DNA from: JAEXNA01 sp037968995
Lineage (GTDB): Bacteria; Vulcanimicrobiota; Xenobia; Xenobiales; JADMJV01
Assembly (NCBI GenBank): GCA_037968995.1
Contig: JBBKWP010000198.1
Location: 1-10,572, forward strand
DNA length: 10,572 nt
Reading direction: 5' to 3'
In this document: positions 1 through 6,306 of the stretch, in pieces
Numbering within the stretch: the stretch's first letter is position 1
Layout: each line of letters begins with the position of its first letter
Position numbers and translations under genes: made by a program
Notes under the pieces: generated by a model
What the model saw: the letters and a program-made list of their open reading frames with translations, nothing else
What the model was told of the DNA's origin: nothing
Databases searched by the model: none

Positions 1-168
1 CTTGAATACAAGTCGGAGACTGAAGACGGAAAAGTTTACGGGGCCCGCGGGGATTCCGGGAAAGTCGAGGTTCACGTCGGGGCCAATGGAACTCTCACGG
101 TCCTCACCGACCCGGCCAGCATATCCCCCTTGGGACGATTTCTCCCAGAAGGCACGACGATTTCTTAG
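1..168 (+). CDS. C-terminal end of an unidentified protein (5' truncated)
   Basis: Reading frame 1 is open from the window edge to a TAG at 166-168 and encodes the last 55 residues of a protein. The peptide is polar and beta-rich (KVYGARGDSGKVEVHVGANG, then TLTVLTDP, ending LPEGTTIS), with alternating hydrophobic residues typical of a beta-sandwich or surface domain; no family is recognisable from this fragment. About 62% of third codon positions are G or C, in line with the neighbours. Frame 2 is also open (to 202), but its peptide is rich in Ser, Arg and Pro and reads like a shadow, so frame 1 is preferred. The gene converges on the macro-domain gene, whose stop lies 30 bases away. No clear terminator hairpin is visible between them. 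Confidence 0.6.
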   Translation, partial: LEYKSETEDGKVYGARGDSGKVEVHVGANGTLTVLTDPASISPLGRFLPEGTTIS

Positions 169-198
169 CTCATTGTCTACCGAGCTCCCGGCGGTTTT

Positions 199-663
199 CT
201 AACCATCATACTCAACGATGAGGACGTGAATGTCCTCGGTCATTTTTTCGAGCTCTTCTGCGATGAGTGACTTGGAACGCTCTACTGAGAATCCGCCAGT
301 GTGGCTACCTATCAGGGGAAAAGCCACGGAGCTAAACTGCTCGCGAGTCACGATCTCCATAGCGTTTATGACCGAATTTTGAATGGAGTAGACGGAGGCT
401 CTCCAGAGCATGTTGATGCCGGCGACGTGGATGATGCCTTTGTAGGGGAGCTTGCCGGCCTTTGTTAAGACGGCTCCTCCCAGGGGTATGGGTCCACACC
501 GAGCGACCTCTTTAAAGGGTTCATAACCGCCTTTTTTTTTGATGGCACCGGAAACGCCTTGGGGTAAGAGGAGCCACCACGGTATGATGTTGCGATTCCA
601 GGCGTTGACGATCACCTCCACGGGTTGTTCGAGCAAGTCGCCTTTGACGAATTCGATGTTCAT
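199..663 (-). CDS. Macro domain protein (ADP-ribose / ADP-ribosyl-binding)
   Basis: A 154-residue protein that is essentially one macro domain. Visible family motifs are V-K-G-D-L at residues 6-10, V-N-A-W-N at 19-23 (the place of the usual VNAAN, with Asn20 near the distal ribose), G-V-S-G-A-I at 36-41, G-G-A-V-L-T-K-A-G at 62-70, IIHV at 77-80, and the phosphate-binding loop FPLIGSHTGGF at 115-125. Macro domains bind ADP-ribose, and many remove ADP-ribose from proteins or hydrolyse O-acetyl-ADP-ribose; which applies here is inference. The Trp/Leu-rich insert after VNAWN (NIIPWWLLLPQ) marks a subfamily distinct from MacroD/YmdB. The protein is cytosolic, with no signal peptide. There is no obvious Shine-Dalgarno before ATG 663. 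The gene lies 149 bases downstream of the TPR gene on the same strand, with an AT-rich possible promoter between. Codons 42-44 are AAA AAA AAA, part of a run of nine A residues. Confidence 0.9.
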   Translation of the reverse strand: MNIEFVKGDLLEQPVEVIVNAWNRNIIPWWLLLPQGVSGAIKKKGGYEPFKEVARCGPIPLGGAVLTKAGKLPYKGIIHVAGINMLWRASVYSIQNSVINAMEIVTREQFSSVAFPLIGSHTGGFSVERSKSLIAEELEKMTEDIHVLIVEYDG

Positions 664-727
664 CTGCTGATGGGTTTCATAAATGTGGCCATTGGGTCCT
701 TTTCTGCTCTCGAACGCTGGTGTTCCC

Positions 728-754
728 TTATTAATATATCGCTTTCGTTAGTAA
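728..754 (-). promoter_or_regulatory. AT-rich possible promoter of the macro-domain gene
   Basis: Within the 149-base gap 664-812, the stretch 728-754 is far more AT-rich than its surroundings. On the minus strand it reads TTACTA ... TATATT ... TAATAA, giving -10-like hexamers about 65-75 nt before ATG 663. No good -35 can be paired at 17 bases, so this is tentative. A short GGCC-rich inverted stretch at 755-772 lies between it and the stop of the upstream TPR gene and could be a weak terminator. Confidence 0.25.
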
Positions 755-812
755 CAGGGCCTGCCGGCCTTTGGCTGTTTTCCTGCTCTGACCAAGAAAG
801 AGAGCACGTGAA

Positions 813-2627
813 CTAGTGCGGGTCATCGTCTAGCATGTGTTTCGCTCGCTGGTCGAGAAAACTCTCGGGTGCGGTGCGACGGACAAGCTGTAAGGTCTCA
901 CGAGCCCCCTCTGCTGAGCCGGTGGCTGTTGAGGCCTCGGCCTTAAGGAGGAGAAGTCCGGCACGATAAAACGCTCGGGGTTCAGCTTCAATGAACCCGT
1001 CGATACGTGGTAACAGTTCAGGATAGTTTTTCATCTCCGAGAGAATATCAAGTACGGCGAAGCGCAGGTCGGCCTGAAACCTAGGATGGCCTGAGAAATC
1101 TTTCTCGAGTCGATGTTGAAGAGGAAGGACTTCACTTTCCACATCCTCGCTCAATCCCGCACGACAGAGCAGTTGGTAAAGTTCTGAGTAAGCCTGCTGG
1201 AGGGGCGCGCCCACCAGCAGGGGTGCGCTTTTTTGAAAAAGGCGGAGGGCCTCGTCCCATCGTTTTTCCCAGAGCAGAAGACAACCTTTTTGATGAAGGA
1301 TCTGAGCTTCTAGCCCCGGACCGGGTAGGTACACGCTTCGGAGTAGTCGCTCGGAGAGTGAGAAAGCGGTCTCGAACTGACCGCGGTAGAGCGCGAGGGT
1401 GTCCGAGGAGTTGTCCTGGTCATACTTCTGGGCCAGTGACGGGTTGCCCTCATAAATGCAGGCAAGTTGAGCCATTAGAGATGCCGAGGCCTCGGGGTCG
1501 GTGAACTCCAAGCGGGCCAGGTAGTTCTTGACCTTGTCGACGCGCAGACAAGTGAGAGCCGAGAGTGCGGCACCCGTCAGGAAGGTCGTCCCCGTCTCGT
1601 CAGCGGCTAGTCCGGTTTCTGCCATCTGTAACGCCTTCAGGGCTTCGCCTAAGCGAAGAGCGTTGAGGACTCTAAACGGATCCAACGCCGTCTGTCCCTC
1701 AGCTTGTTCAAGAAGTGTTCGGCACTTTTGATGGTCGGTTTTTTTAAACGCTTGGAGAGCAAGGATCACTAGATCCCCCGGCACGGCAGGATCGAGAAGC
1801 GATTCGAGTTGTTCGCCGGTCCTTGCCGACTCATCGAAACGTTGGAGCTTCCATTCGACATCGGCCTTGGACACAAGAGCGTATTTTCTGACGTCGCTAT
1901 CGGGAATCTCGGCCAAGGAAAGGCAGATCTCGAGGGCTTCTTCGTTGTTGCCGTGCTCTAGCGCTTCGTTGAGGGAGACGAGCAGCAGGGGCTTCCAAAC
2001 GTCTGAATGCAGCGCATGTTTTAGGGCACGCCGGCAACGGACGAGTTTCAGTTCTTGGGGCAGTTCGGATCGCGATGTGACGGTCCAACTCATGTAGACC
2101 GCCGGCACAGACCAGTCTTTGCGCACGACCTCCTCCATGCAGTCCGCGGCCCGGTCGTAACGACCGGTAGCTGCCAAAAAGTATCCCAAGCTGGTCAGCA
2201 GAGGCGGGGATAAAGATGTTCGGTCGAGAGTGTCCAAGTGAACTTCAGCCTGCTGGCGATAAGAGCTAGACTCCTGGGGGGATCCGGTTGCGGCCCTGAG
2301 CTCGGCGATACGGTCGAAAGCCAAGTTCCGAATGGCGGGAAGGAGGGTGCCCTTGCGATTTAAGATCGAGTCCACGAGTCGCTGGGCCTCTTCGTGACGG
2401 CCTTGCTGGATCTCAAGATACGCGAGCAGATTTCTCAACAAGGCCCAATCGTTCACCTCAGAGCCGAGAGGTGGTACGAGGACCGCGCGTTTTAGGATGG
2501 CTTGGGCAGGTGCGTACTGACCATCCATCATCAAGGGACCGACCTTGATCATTTGCTTACGATGAAAGCCGATGCGCCAAGATGTCGCGAGGGCGAGAGT
2601 GGCCACTCCAATTATCGTCAGTTCCAT
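813..2627 (-). CDS. Membrane-anchored TPR-repeat protein
   Basis: A 604-residue, mostly helical protein. Residues 3-17 are hydrophobic (LTIIGVATLALATSW) and are followed by positive charges (R18, H22, R23, K24), which suggests a short N-terminal membrane anchor with the rest in the cytoplasm. The remainder is degenerate TPR/SEL1-like helix pairs: for example G-Q-Y-A-P-A-Q-A-I-L-K near residue 37, G-R-H-E-E-A-Q-R-L-V near 77, A-A-T-G-R-Y-D-R-A-A near 152, G-Q-F-E-T-A-F-S-L near 416 and W-E-K-R-W-D-E-A-L-R-L-F near 453. TPR arrays bind partner proteins; no catalytic domain is seen and the partner is unknown. The frame also allows a TTG one codon earlier (2630), but ATG 2627 is preferred; the upstream GGGGGT is only a weak ribosome site. 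It is probably transcribed separately from the secreted-protein gene at 2717-3085, 89 bases upstream on the same strand. Confidence 0.85.
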   Translation of the reverse strand: MELTIIGVATLALATSWRIGFHRKQMIKVGPLMMDGQYAPAQAILKRAVLVPPLGSEVNDWALLRNLLAYLEIQQGRHEEAQRLVDSILNRKGTLLPAIRNLAFDRIAELRAATGSPQESSSYRQQAEVHLDTLDRTSLSPPLLTSLGYFLAATGRYDRAADCMEEVVRKDWSVPAVYMSWTVTSRSELPQELKLVRCRRALKHALHSDVWKPLLLVSLNEALEHGNNEEALEICLSLAEIPDSDVRKYALVSKADVEWKLQRFDESARTGEQLESLLDPAVPGDLVILALQAFKKTDHQKCRTLLEQAEGQTALDPFRVLNALRLGEALKALQMAETGLAADETGTTFLTGAALSALTCLRVDKVKNYLARLEFTDPEASASLMAQLACIYEGNPSLAQKYDQDNSSDTLALYRGQFETAFSLSERLLRSVYLPGPGLEAQILHQKGCLLLWEKRWDEALRLFQKSAPLLVGAPLQQAYSELYQLLCRAGLSEDVESEVLPLQHRLEKDFSGHPRFQADLRFAVLDILSEMKNYPELLPRIDGFIEAEPRAFYRAGLLLLKAEASTATGSAEGARETLQLVRRTAPESFLDQRAKHMLDDDPH

Positions 2628-2716
2628 CAACCCTATACCCCCAGCCCTGCCTAGAGCGGTCCGTCAGCGGATGGCTCTCACTTGACCTCCCCGGTTGGCG
2701 AGGTTGACTAGAATCT

Positions 2717-3085
2717 CTAGCGGATCTCTACCATAAGGGTGTAGCTGGCGTTTCCACGGGTTCCGCCGACGATGATTTTATAGTCTCCGTTGCTGGGCAA
2801 GGGACCTTGGTAGAATTTGGTGTCTTGGCCGTCGCCGGGCATGGGTTCGTAACTGCCGTCGGGGTTTTTGAGTTCGAAGACGGCGTTGTCTTCCAGGGAG
2901 TAGATCTTGATCTTGATCCACTGCCCGGCTCCGGCGCCTAAGATATATGTATCGCGTTCCCCTCGGATGACGCTTCCCTTGATGGTGGCACCTGAGGCGC
3001 CGGGTTGGAATTTCACGCGTTCGGTGACGCCGGCAAAGGCGGGATGACAGAGGAGTATTAAGACGGTGAGGAGTGATCGTTTCAT
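2717..3085 (-). CDS. Small secreted beta-sandwich protein, PliG-like (g-type lysozyme inhibitor-like)
   Basis: A 122-residue secreted protein. The start at ATG 3085 gives a textbook Sec signal peptide: M-K-R, a hydrophobic core SLLTVLILL, and a cleavage motif A-F-A at 16-18, so mature residues 19-122. An open frame continues upstream to a GTG at 3184, but that would put 33 charged, Pro-rich residues before the signal peptide. The mature part has the order F-Q-P-G-A-S-G-A-T-I-K-G-S-V, then a YILGAGAGQWIKIKI strand, a LPSNGDYKIIVGG turn and a final NASYTLMVEI strand. In known families this order (GAS-A-T-KG, AGQ, LP--GDY, ASYTL-V-I) occurs in periplasmic PliG-type lysozyme inhibitors and related pre-peptidase C-terminal (PPC-like) sandwiches. 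Binding of lysozyme is inference; the protein may simply share the fold. It is divergent from the small secreted protein gene at 3236. Confidence 0.75.
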   Translation of the reverse strand: MKRSLLTVLILLCHPAFAGVTERVKFQPGASGATIKGSVIRGERDTYILGAGAGQWIKIKIYSLEDNAVFELKNPDGSYEPMPGDGQDTKFYQGPLPSNGDYKIIVGGTRGNASYTLMVEIR

Positions 3086-3175
3086 ACGGATCTCTTCGTC
3101 TTGGCCGAGCCGTTTCTTCTTTGCTGGTTGCGCCGACGGCGGTGGATCTCGGGGGTTGAGTGGGCCTGCTACGAA

Positions 3176-3182
3176 AAGTTCC
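3176..3182 (-). promoter_or_regulatory. GGAACTT box, ECF/sigma-E-like -35 element upstream of the PliG-like gene
   Basis: The minus strand reads GGAACTTTTC from position 3182 downward, 97 nt before ATG 3085. Exactly 16 bases after GGAACTT comes TCAAC. Sigma-E-type promoters have GGAACTT, about 16 bases, then TCNAA-like sequence, so the fit is fair. The same GGAACTTTT 9-mer precedes the lipoprotein gene at 3710. Assignment to a sigma factor is inference. Confidence 0.35.
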
Positions 3183-3220
3183 ACGACCTCCTGAGAACAA
3201 AAGGGGTGCTAGGGTTCGGA

Positions 3221-3226
3221 AGGAGG
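3221..3226 (+). promoter_or_regulatory. Strong Shine-Dalgarno AGGAGG deciding the GTG start at 3236
   Basis: A perfect AGGAGG with a 9-base spacer to GTG 3236. It is the main reason for preferring GTG 3236 over the in-frame ATG 3254. Confidence 0.6.
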
Positions 3227-3235
3227 GGCTGAAAA

Positions 3236-3691
3236 GTGGGAGAAATTTTCCTTATGAGAAGAACACTGGCCGTTTCGCTCGGGGCGCTTATTTTTGCTTT
3301 GGTGCCGCTCTCCCAGAGCGAGCGAGCATCGTCTCAACCGCTTCGCCACTTTGTTGCTCAAGACGGTGGTGCCGTGGCGCAGCAAGTGGGGACTGATTGG
3401 CCCCTGGTCTACGGTAAATACGGGTGCACGGCCAGTTCTTTTGTTAACGGTGGGGTCTCCTATTCTCCGAAAGGCTCCTTCACCATTGAGCCCAACGGGA
3501 CTTACGTCTACAACGGCTTTGAGAAACCTAGTCAAGGCAAGTTCACGATCGACGAAGCCGGAAATCTTCACTTCATTGGCGGCTACTTGAACGGCGGAGA
3601 GGCGACGAAAATCGATCGCCTCAATAAGTTTTTTGTCGTCGCCCCCACATTGCCGGACAACCGCTGGACCGCCGGGCTCATCTCAGACTAG
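3236..3691 (+). CDS. Small secreted protein of unknown function
   Basis: A 151-residue protein, not assignable to a named family by eye. GTG 3236 is chosen because a perfect AGGAGG at 3221-3226 sits 9 bases before it. An internal ATG at 3254 (residue 7, MRRTLAVSLGALIFALVPLS) would give a more compact signal peptide and has a weaker GGGAGA 10 bases upstream, so it is a real alternative. After the signal peptide (to about residue 33) the mature part is Gly/Tyr/Phe-rich and beta-strand-like: YGKYGCTASSF near 59, then GSFTIEPNGTYVYNGFEKP, GKFTIDEAGNLHFIGGYLNG and NRWTAGL at the end. The repeating G-x-F-T-I-(D/E) strands separated by N-G or G-N turns suggest a small beta-barrel or sheet, perhaps lipocalin-like. 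One Cys is left in the mature part. It is probably periplasmic or extracellular and is divergent from the PliG-like gene. Confidence 0.75.
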   Translation: MGEIFLMRRTLAVSLGALIFALVPLSQSERASSQPLRHFVAQDGGAVAQQVGTDWPLVYGKYGCTASSFVNGGVSYSPKGSFTIEPNGTYVYNGFEKPSQGKFTIDEAGNLHFIGGYLNGGEATKIDRLNKFFVVAPTLPDNRWTAGLISD

Positions 3692-3709
3692 GGATATTGG
3701 GTCTTCGAT

Positions 3710-3716
3710 GGAACTT
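3710..3716 (+). promoter_or_regulatory. GGAACTT box upstream of the lipoprotein gene
   Basis: GGAACTTTTTT starts at 3710, 90 nt before ATG 3800, in the 108-base gap behind the small secreted protein gene. It shares GGAACTTTT with the box at 3176-3182. The -10 side is weak: TTCAG follows at 3734-3738, with spacing 1-2 bases longer than expected for sigma-E. A 10-base palindrome, AGAATATTCT (3765-3774), and a CTTTC/GAAAG hairpin (3777-3791) lie between the box and the start codon. Confidence 0.3.
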
Positions 3717-3799
3717 TTTTGAGCCGATTCGCGTTCAGGGAAAAAGGAACGAAATTCTTCTCACAGAATATTCTTTCTTTCCTATAGAAAGCAGGCTCT

Positions 3800-6193
3800 A
3801 TGCTAACAAACTTCACTCGAGCGGTCATTATCCTGGTGCTGATCGCCGGTTGCGGATCGTCTTCTCCAAATTACTCCGGCGCAACTCCCATAACGGATCA
3901 GAACGCGTCGTTGAGGGCGCCGAATTTTCTGGTTCAAGGTCCCACAGTCCAGGGGCACGTCACTGTTGCCGATGCGGGCGGACAGGTTGTTGCCCAGGGG
4001 CCTGCCGTGGCGGGTTTGGCTACTCTGAGCCTTCCGCCCGGTGTTCTTTTGCCGGCCGACCAAGTGAACGCTCAAATGACGGGGGCGCCCTTGCTGGTGA
4101 CTTTCGTTGTCGACGACGGCGACGACCTTAACGCGGGAGACGGAGCGGCGAGTTTTTTCGCGGAAGTGCCTGCTCCCCAGGAGGGAGATCTGGTTGGCGT
4201 GGACGCGGTTTCCTCGCTGATCGCGCTTTATCATCGCGCTCATCCTGAGCTCACCTTTGAACAAGCGGCCCTGAAAGTGTTCGACTACCTGAGACTTGAC
4301 GCCGACACTGATCCCGAGCATTTCTTCGACGACACCGAATTCCACAGCGACCTTTTCTTCGCGGAGGCTCGGGCGTCCGGCGGTATCGACGCTCTTCTAC
4401 AAAAGATGGTGGCAGAGGTTTCCGGACCTTCCCACTCCGGTGGGCGCCTGCTGCAGGCCAATGTCGCTCTTCCCGGGGTTTTCGACCTGATCGCGCGGAG
4501 ACTTGCGGACTCTGTTTTGAAATATGCGGAGAACCAGGCGGGGCAGGTGGAGAACCGAATCATCGGCTTTTTGGAGGGCCTGATCGGAATTGGTGACTCC
4601 GGCCCCTCGATCCAAGATGTGCTGGATTCCCTCAATTCGCTGCGCGAGGATATCAATCGTCTGAGTCAGAGGATCGACCAGCAAACCAACATCATCACCT
4701 ACGCTATCAAAGATGCGACGGTGGCCCCACTGCGAGCCTCGTCTGCTAGCGATAACAGGATCTTGACGGAATACGCCGACCCAAACAACGGCGCTCCCCC
4801 TAATCAGGCTCAAGTGGGAGAGTTGATGTCTCGCGTGAGAGACCGCTACTCAAGTGCCCTGACGCTCATCAACACTTTGGAGTTGCCAGAGGGCGGCCCC
4901 CGAGGCGGAGAGGGTTTGATCGGTCTTTATCTCAACGCTGTGGTGCCTCGTCTGTACGGCGCGCCGCAGAAAGAGAAGGCGACTTATCATCTCAGACGTT
5001 CTCTGGGCTTCCAGCAGCTTGTCTTGAATCTTCTGGTGGAAGCTTACCACTTTGCTACCCCATCGCTGCTGTTGGACGCTGAACTTGCAGTCGATGACTA
5101 CTTTGACAACGCCAAGGAGCAAAGACAGCAGTATCCGCTGGCCTTTGACGAAGAAAAGTTGCTGCTCGATAGGCAGAACAACCGGTTGTGGACTCGTAAG
5201 CCGGTGGTCCTTTCCGACCCCCGCATCGTGACCGCTTTCGTACAACGTTACACTGTCGATAGCTCGCCTCCAGGTTCTTGGAGAATCCCCAGCGCGGATG
5301 AGATGGACACTTTGGTCTCGGCAACCGGAGGGACCGGGATCGACCAACACACGGAACTCGGGATGTTGAGAGAGGGTTTCCTTCCTATCAACGGCTCGAA
5401 TATGGTCGGAGACTGGCGCATCGGACCGTTTTCCTGGAAGGTTCTGGTGGGTTCCCCTTTTATTAACAACACTGGGATGCGAGCCACCTTCATCCACGTT
5501 TCCAACTTCCGCAGAAGCACCGAGACCCTCGCCAATTTGGATTTGAGAACGAGGGGTCTGGGCGACCCTGTCGGACCGGTGGCGTTCTACCTGATCAGGG
5601 ATCTGCCTCATATCACTAGCATCACTGTCAGGGAGAGGGCTCGCTCTGGCTTCACGGCTTCCTACATAGCGATGGCCCGTCTCTCCGATGGGTCCGAGCG
5701 CGATGTGACCGATGTGGTGAGATGGTCGCTGAGCAGCGCCACTGGGGCTCCCATCACTCACAGTACGGCGCGGATCTCTAACGTCCCGGAAAGTGACGGG
5801 GTGATCACCTATAGGGCCGCGACGTCTCCTGCGATGACGGTGTCGGCTGTATACAATGATGTGGAGGGTACGTTCGCGGCGCCGGCCACCAACATTACCC
5901 TCCCGCCGGTCACCGAGATTCTGCTCTCACCGTTGCGATATGTGGTGCCGTCGGATGGCTACACTGCAGCGGGCGGTAAGTTCGAGAAGGCTTTCGATGC
6001 TCGTACCGTTCGAGCCAACGGAGCGATTTCTGATGCGAACGCGACGGTCACCTGGCGCTCGTCGGATTCGCGCGTGACCGTCAGTTCGCAAGGATTGGTC
6101 ACGGCCACCCGGCCTACGGCGAAGACCACGGTCATTATCACCGCGAGTTTTGCTGGGGTTTCTCGAGAAGCCCGACTGGTGCTCTCACCCTAG
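3800..6193 (+). CDS. Modular surface lipoprotein: helical/coiled-coil region, DUF1566-like segment, two Ig-like (Big) domains
   Basis: A 797-residue lipoprotein. The signal peptide (residues 1-17) ends in the lipobox I-A-G-C with Cys18 as the lipidated residue, followed by Gly-Ser-Ser-Ser. Residues 40-125 look like a beta-sandwich (Q-G-H-V-T-V-A-D-A-G-G and a carboxypeptidase-regulatory-like ending). Residues 133-208 are helical (VDAVSSLIALYHRAHPELTF, then F-F-A-E-A-R-A-S-G-G-I-D-A-L-L). Residues 225-310 form long amphipathic helices with a coiled-coil stretch (D-V-L-D-S-L-N-S-L-R-E-D-I-N-R-L-S-Q-R-I, about 273-292). Residues 492-605 contain WRIPSADEM and end AFYLIRDL, a pattern like DUF1566/Lcl C-terminal domains. 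Residues 604-697 and 702-796 are two bacterial Ig-like (Big_2-type) domains, with LSDGSERDVTDVVRWS and VTWRSSDSRVTVSSQGLVTA as signatures. Likely outer-membrane anchored and surface exposed; ligand unknown. The Shine-Dalgarno is weak (AGCAGG). A hairpin follows the stop. Confidence 0.85.
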   Translation: MLTNFTRAVIILVLIAGCGSSSPNYSGATPITDQNASLRAPNFLVQGPTVQGHVTVADAGGQVVAQGPAVAGLATLSLPPGVLLPADQVNAQMTGAPLLVTFVVDDGDDLNAGDGAASFFAEVPAPQEGDLVGVDAVSSLIALYHRAHPELTFEQAALKVFDYLRLDADTDPEHFFDDTEFHSDLFFAEARASGGIDALLQKMVAEVSGPSHSGGRLLQANVALPGVFDLIARRLADSVLKYAENQAGQVENRIIGFLEGLIGIGDSGPSIQDVLDSLNSLREDINRLSQRIDQQTNIITYAIKDATVAPLRASSASDNRILTEYADPNNGAPPNQAQVGELMSRVRDRYSSALTLINTLELPEGGPRGGEGLIGLYLNAVVPRLYGAPQKEKATYHLRRSLGFQQLVLNLLVEAYHFATPSLLLDAELAVDDYFDNAKEQRQQYPLAFDEEKLLLDRQNNRLWTRKPVVLSDPRIVTAFVQRYTVDSSPPGSWRIPSADEMDTLVSATGGTGIDQHTELGMLREGFLPINGSNMVGDWRIGPFSWKVLVGSPFINNTGMRATFIHVSNFRRSTETLANLDLRTRGLGDPVGPVAFYLIRDLPHITSITVRERARSGFTASYIAMARLSDGSERDVTDVVRWSLSSATGAPITHSTARISNVPESDGVITYRAATSPAMTVSAVYNDVEGTFAAPATNITLPPVTEILLSPLRYVVPSDGYTAAGGKFEKAFDARTVRANGAISDANATVTWRSSDSRVTVSSQGLVTATRPTAKTTVIITASFAGVSREARLVLSP

Positions 6194-6207
6194 AACGGGC
6201 ACACGCA

Positions 6208-6250
6208 TAGAAAGAAATGAGGGAGGCTCTCGCTAGAGGGCCTCTTTCTA
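6208..6250. terminator. Hairpin between convergent genes, probable bidirectional terminator
   Basis: TAGAAAGA (6208-6215) pairs perfectly with TCTTTCTA (6243-6250). The inner part can pair AGG-CTCT with AGAG-CCT around a CGCT loop with a small bulge. ATTTTG follows on the plus strand; on the minus strand only a short T-containing tract (TTTCT) is available. It sits 14 bases behind the lipoprotein stop and about 56 bases behind the stop of the convergent protease-like gene, where a shared terminator is expected. Confidence 0.55.
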
Positions 6251-6306
6251 TTTTGTGTGGCGGCGCACCCAAATGGGTGGGTTCCAGAATCCTTGAGGCT
6301 CTCGAT

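Noticed and set aside
2..202. Frame-2 open frame at the left edge (66 codons from TTG)
   Set aside because: Frame 1 over the same bases has coding-like composition and a beta-rich peptide, whereas frame 2 is Ser/Arg/Pro-rich and its start is merely the window edge.
664..812. Possible tRNA or small RNA in the gap between the macro-domain and TPR genes
   Set aside because: No cloverleaf, T-loop (GTTCRA) or acceptor stem can be drawn, and only a short GGCC inverted stretch is present.
625..816. Small plus-strand frame between the macro-domain and TPR genes
   Set aside because: It overlaps the 5' end of the macro-domain gene, has no ribosome site and has an unremarkable peptide. The gap holds a promoter-like AT-rich stretch instead.
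3086..3184. Extended N-terminus of the PliG-like gene from GTG 3184
   Set aside because: It would place 33 Pro/Lys-rich residues before a perfect signal peptide. The AGGAGGT upstream is only 1 base from that GTG, too close to serve it.
3697..4131. Plus-strand frame overlapping the start of the lipoprotein gene
   Set aside because: It covers the intergenic region and the lipoprotein signal sequence in a different frame, and its peptide is Arg/Gly/Ser-rich with no domain.
4850..5761. Long minus-strand open frame (303 codons) opposite the lipoprotein gene
   Set aside because: Its peptide is rich in Ser, Arg, Gln and His with no domain, and the plus frame has clear lipobox and Ig-like domains. 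It is a shadow of high-GC coding sequence.
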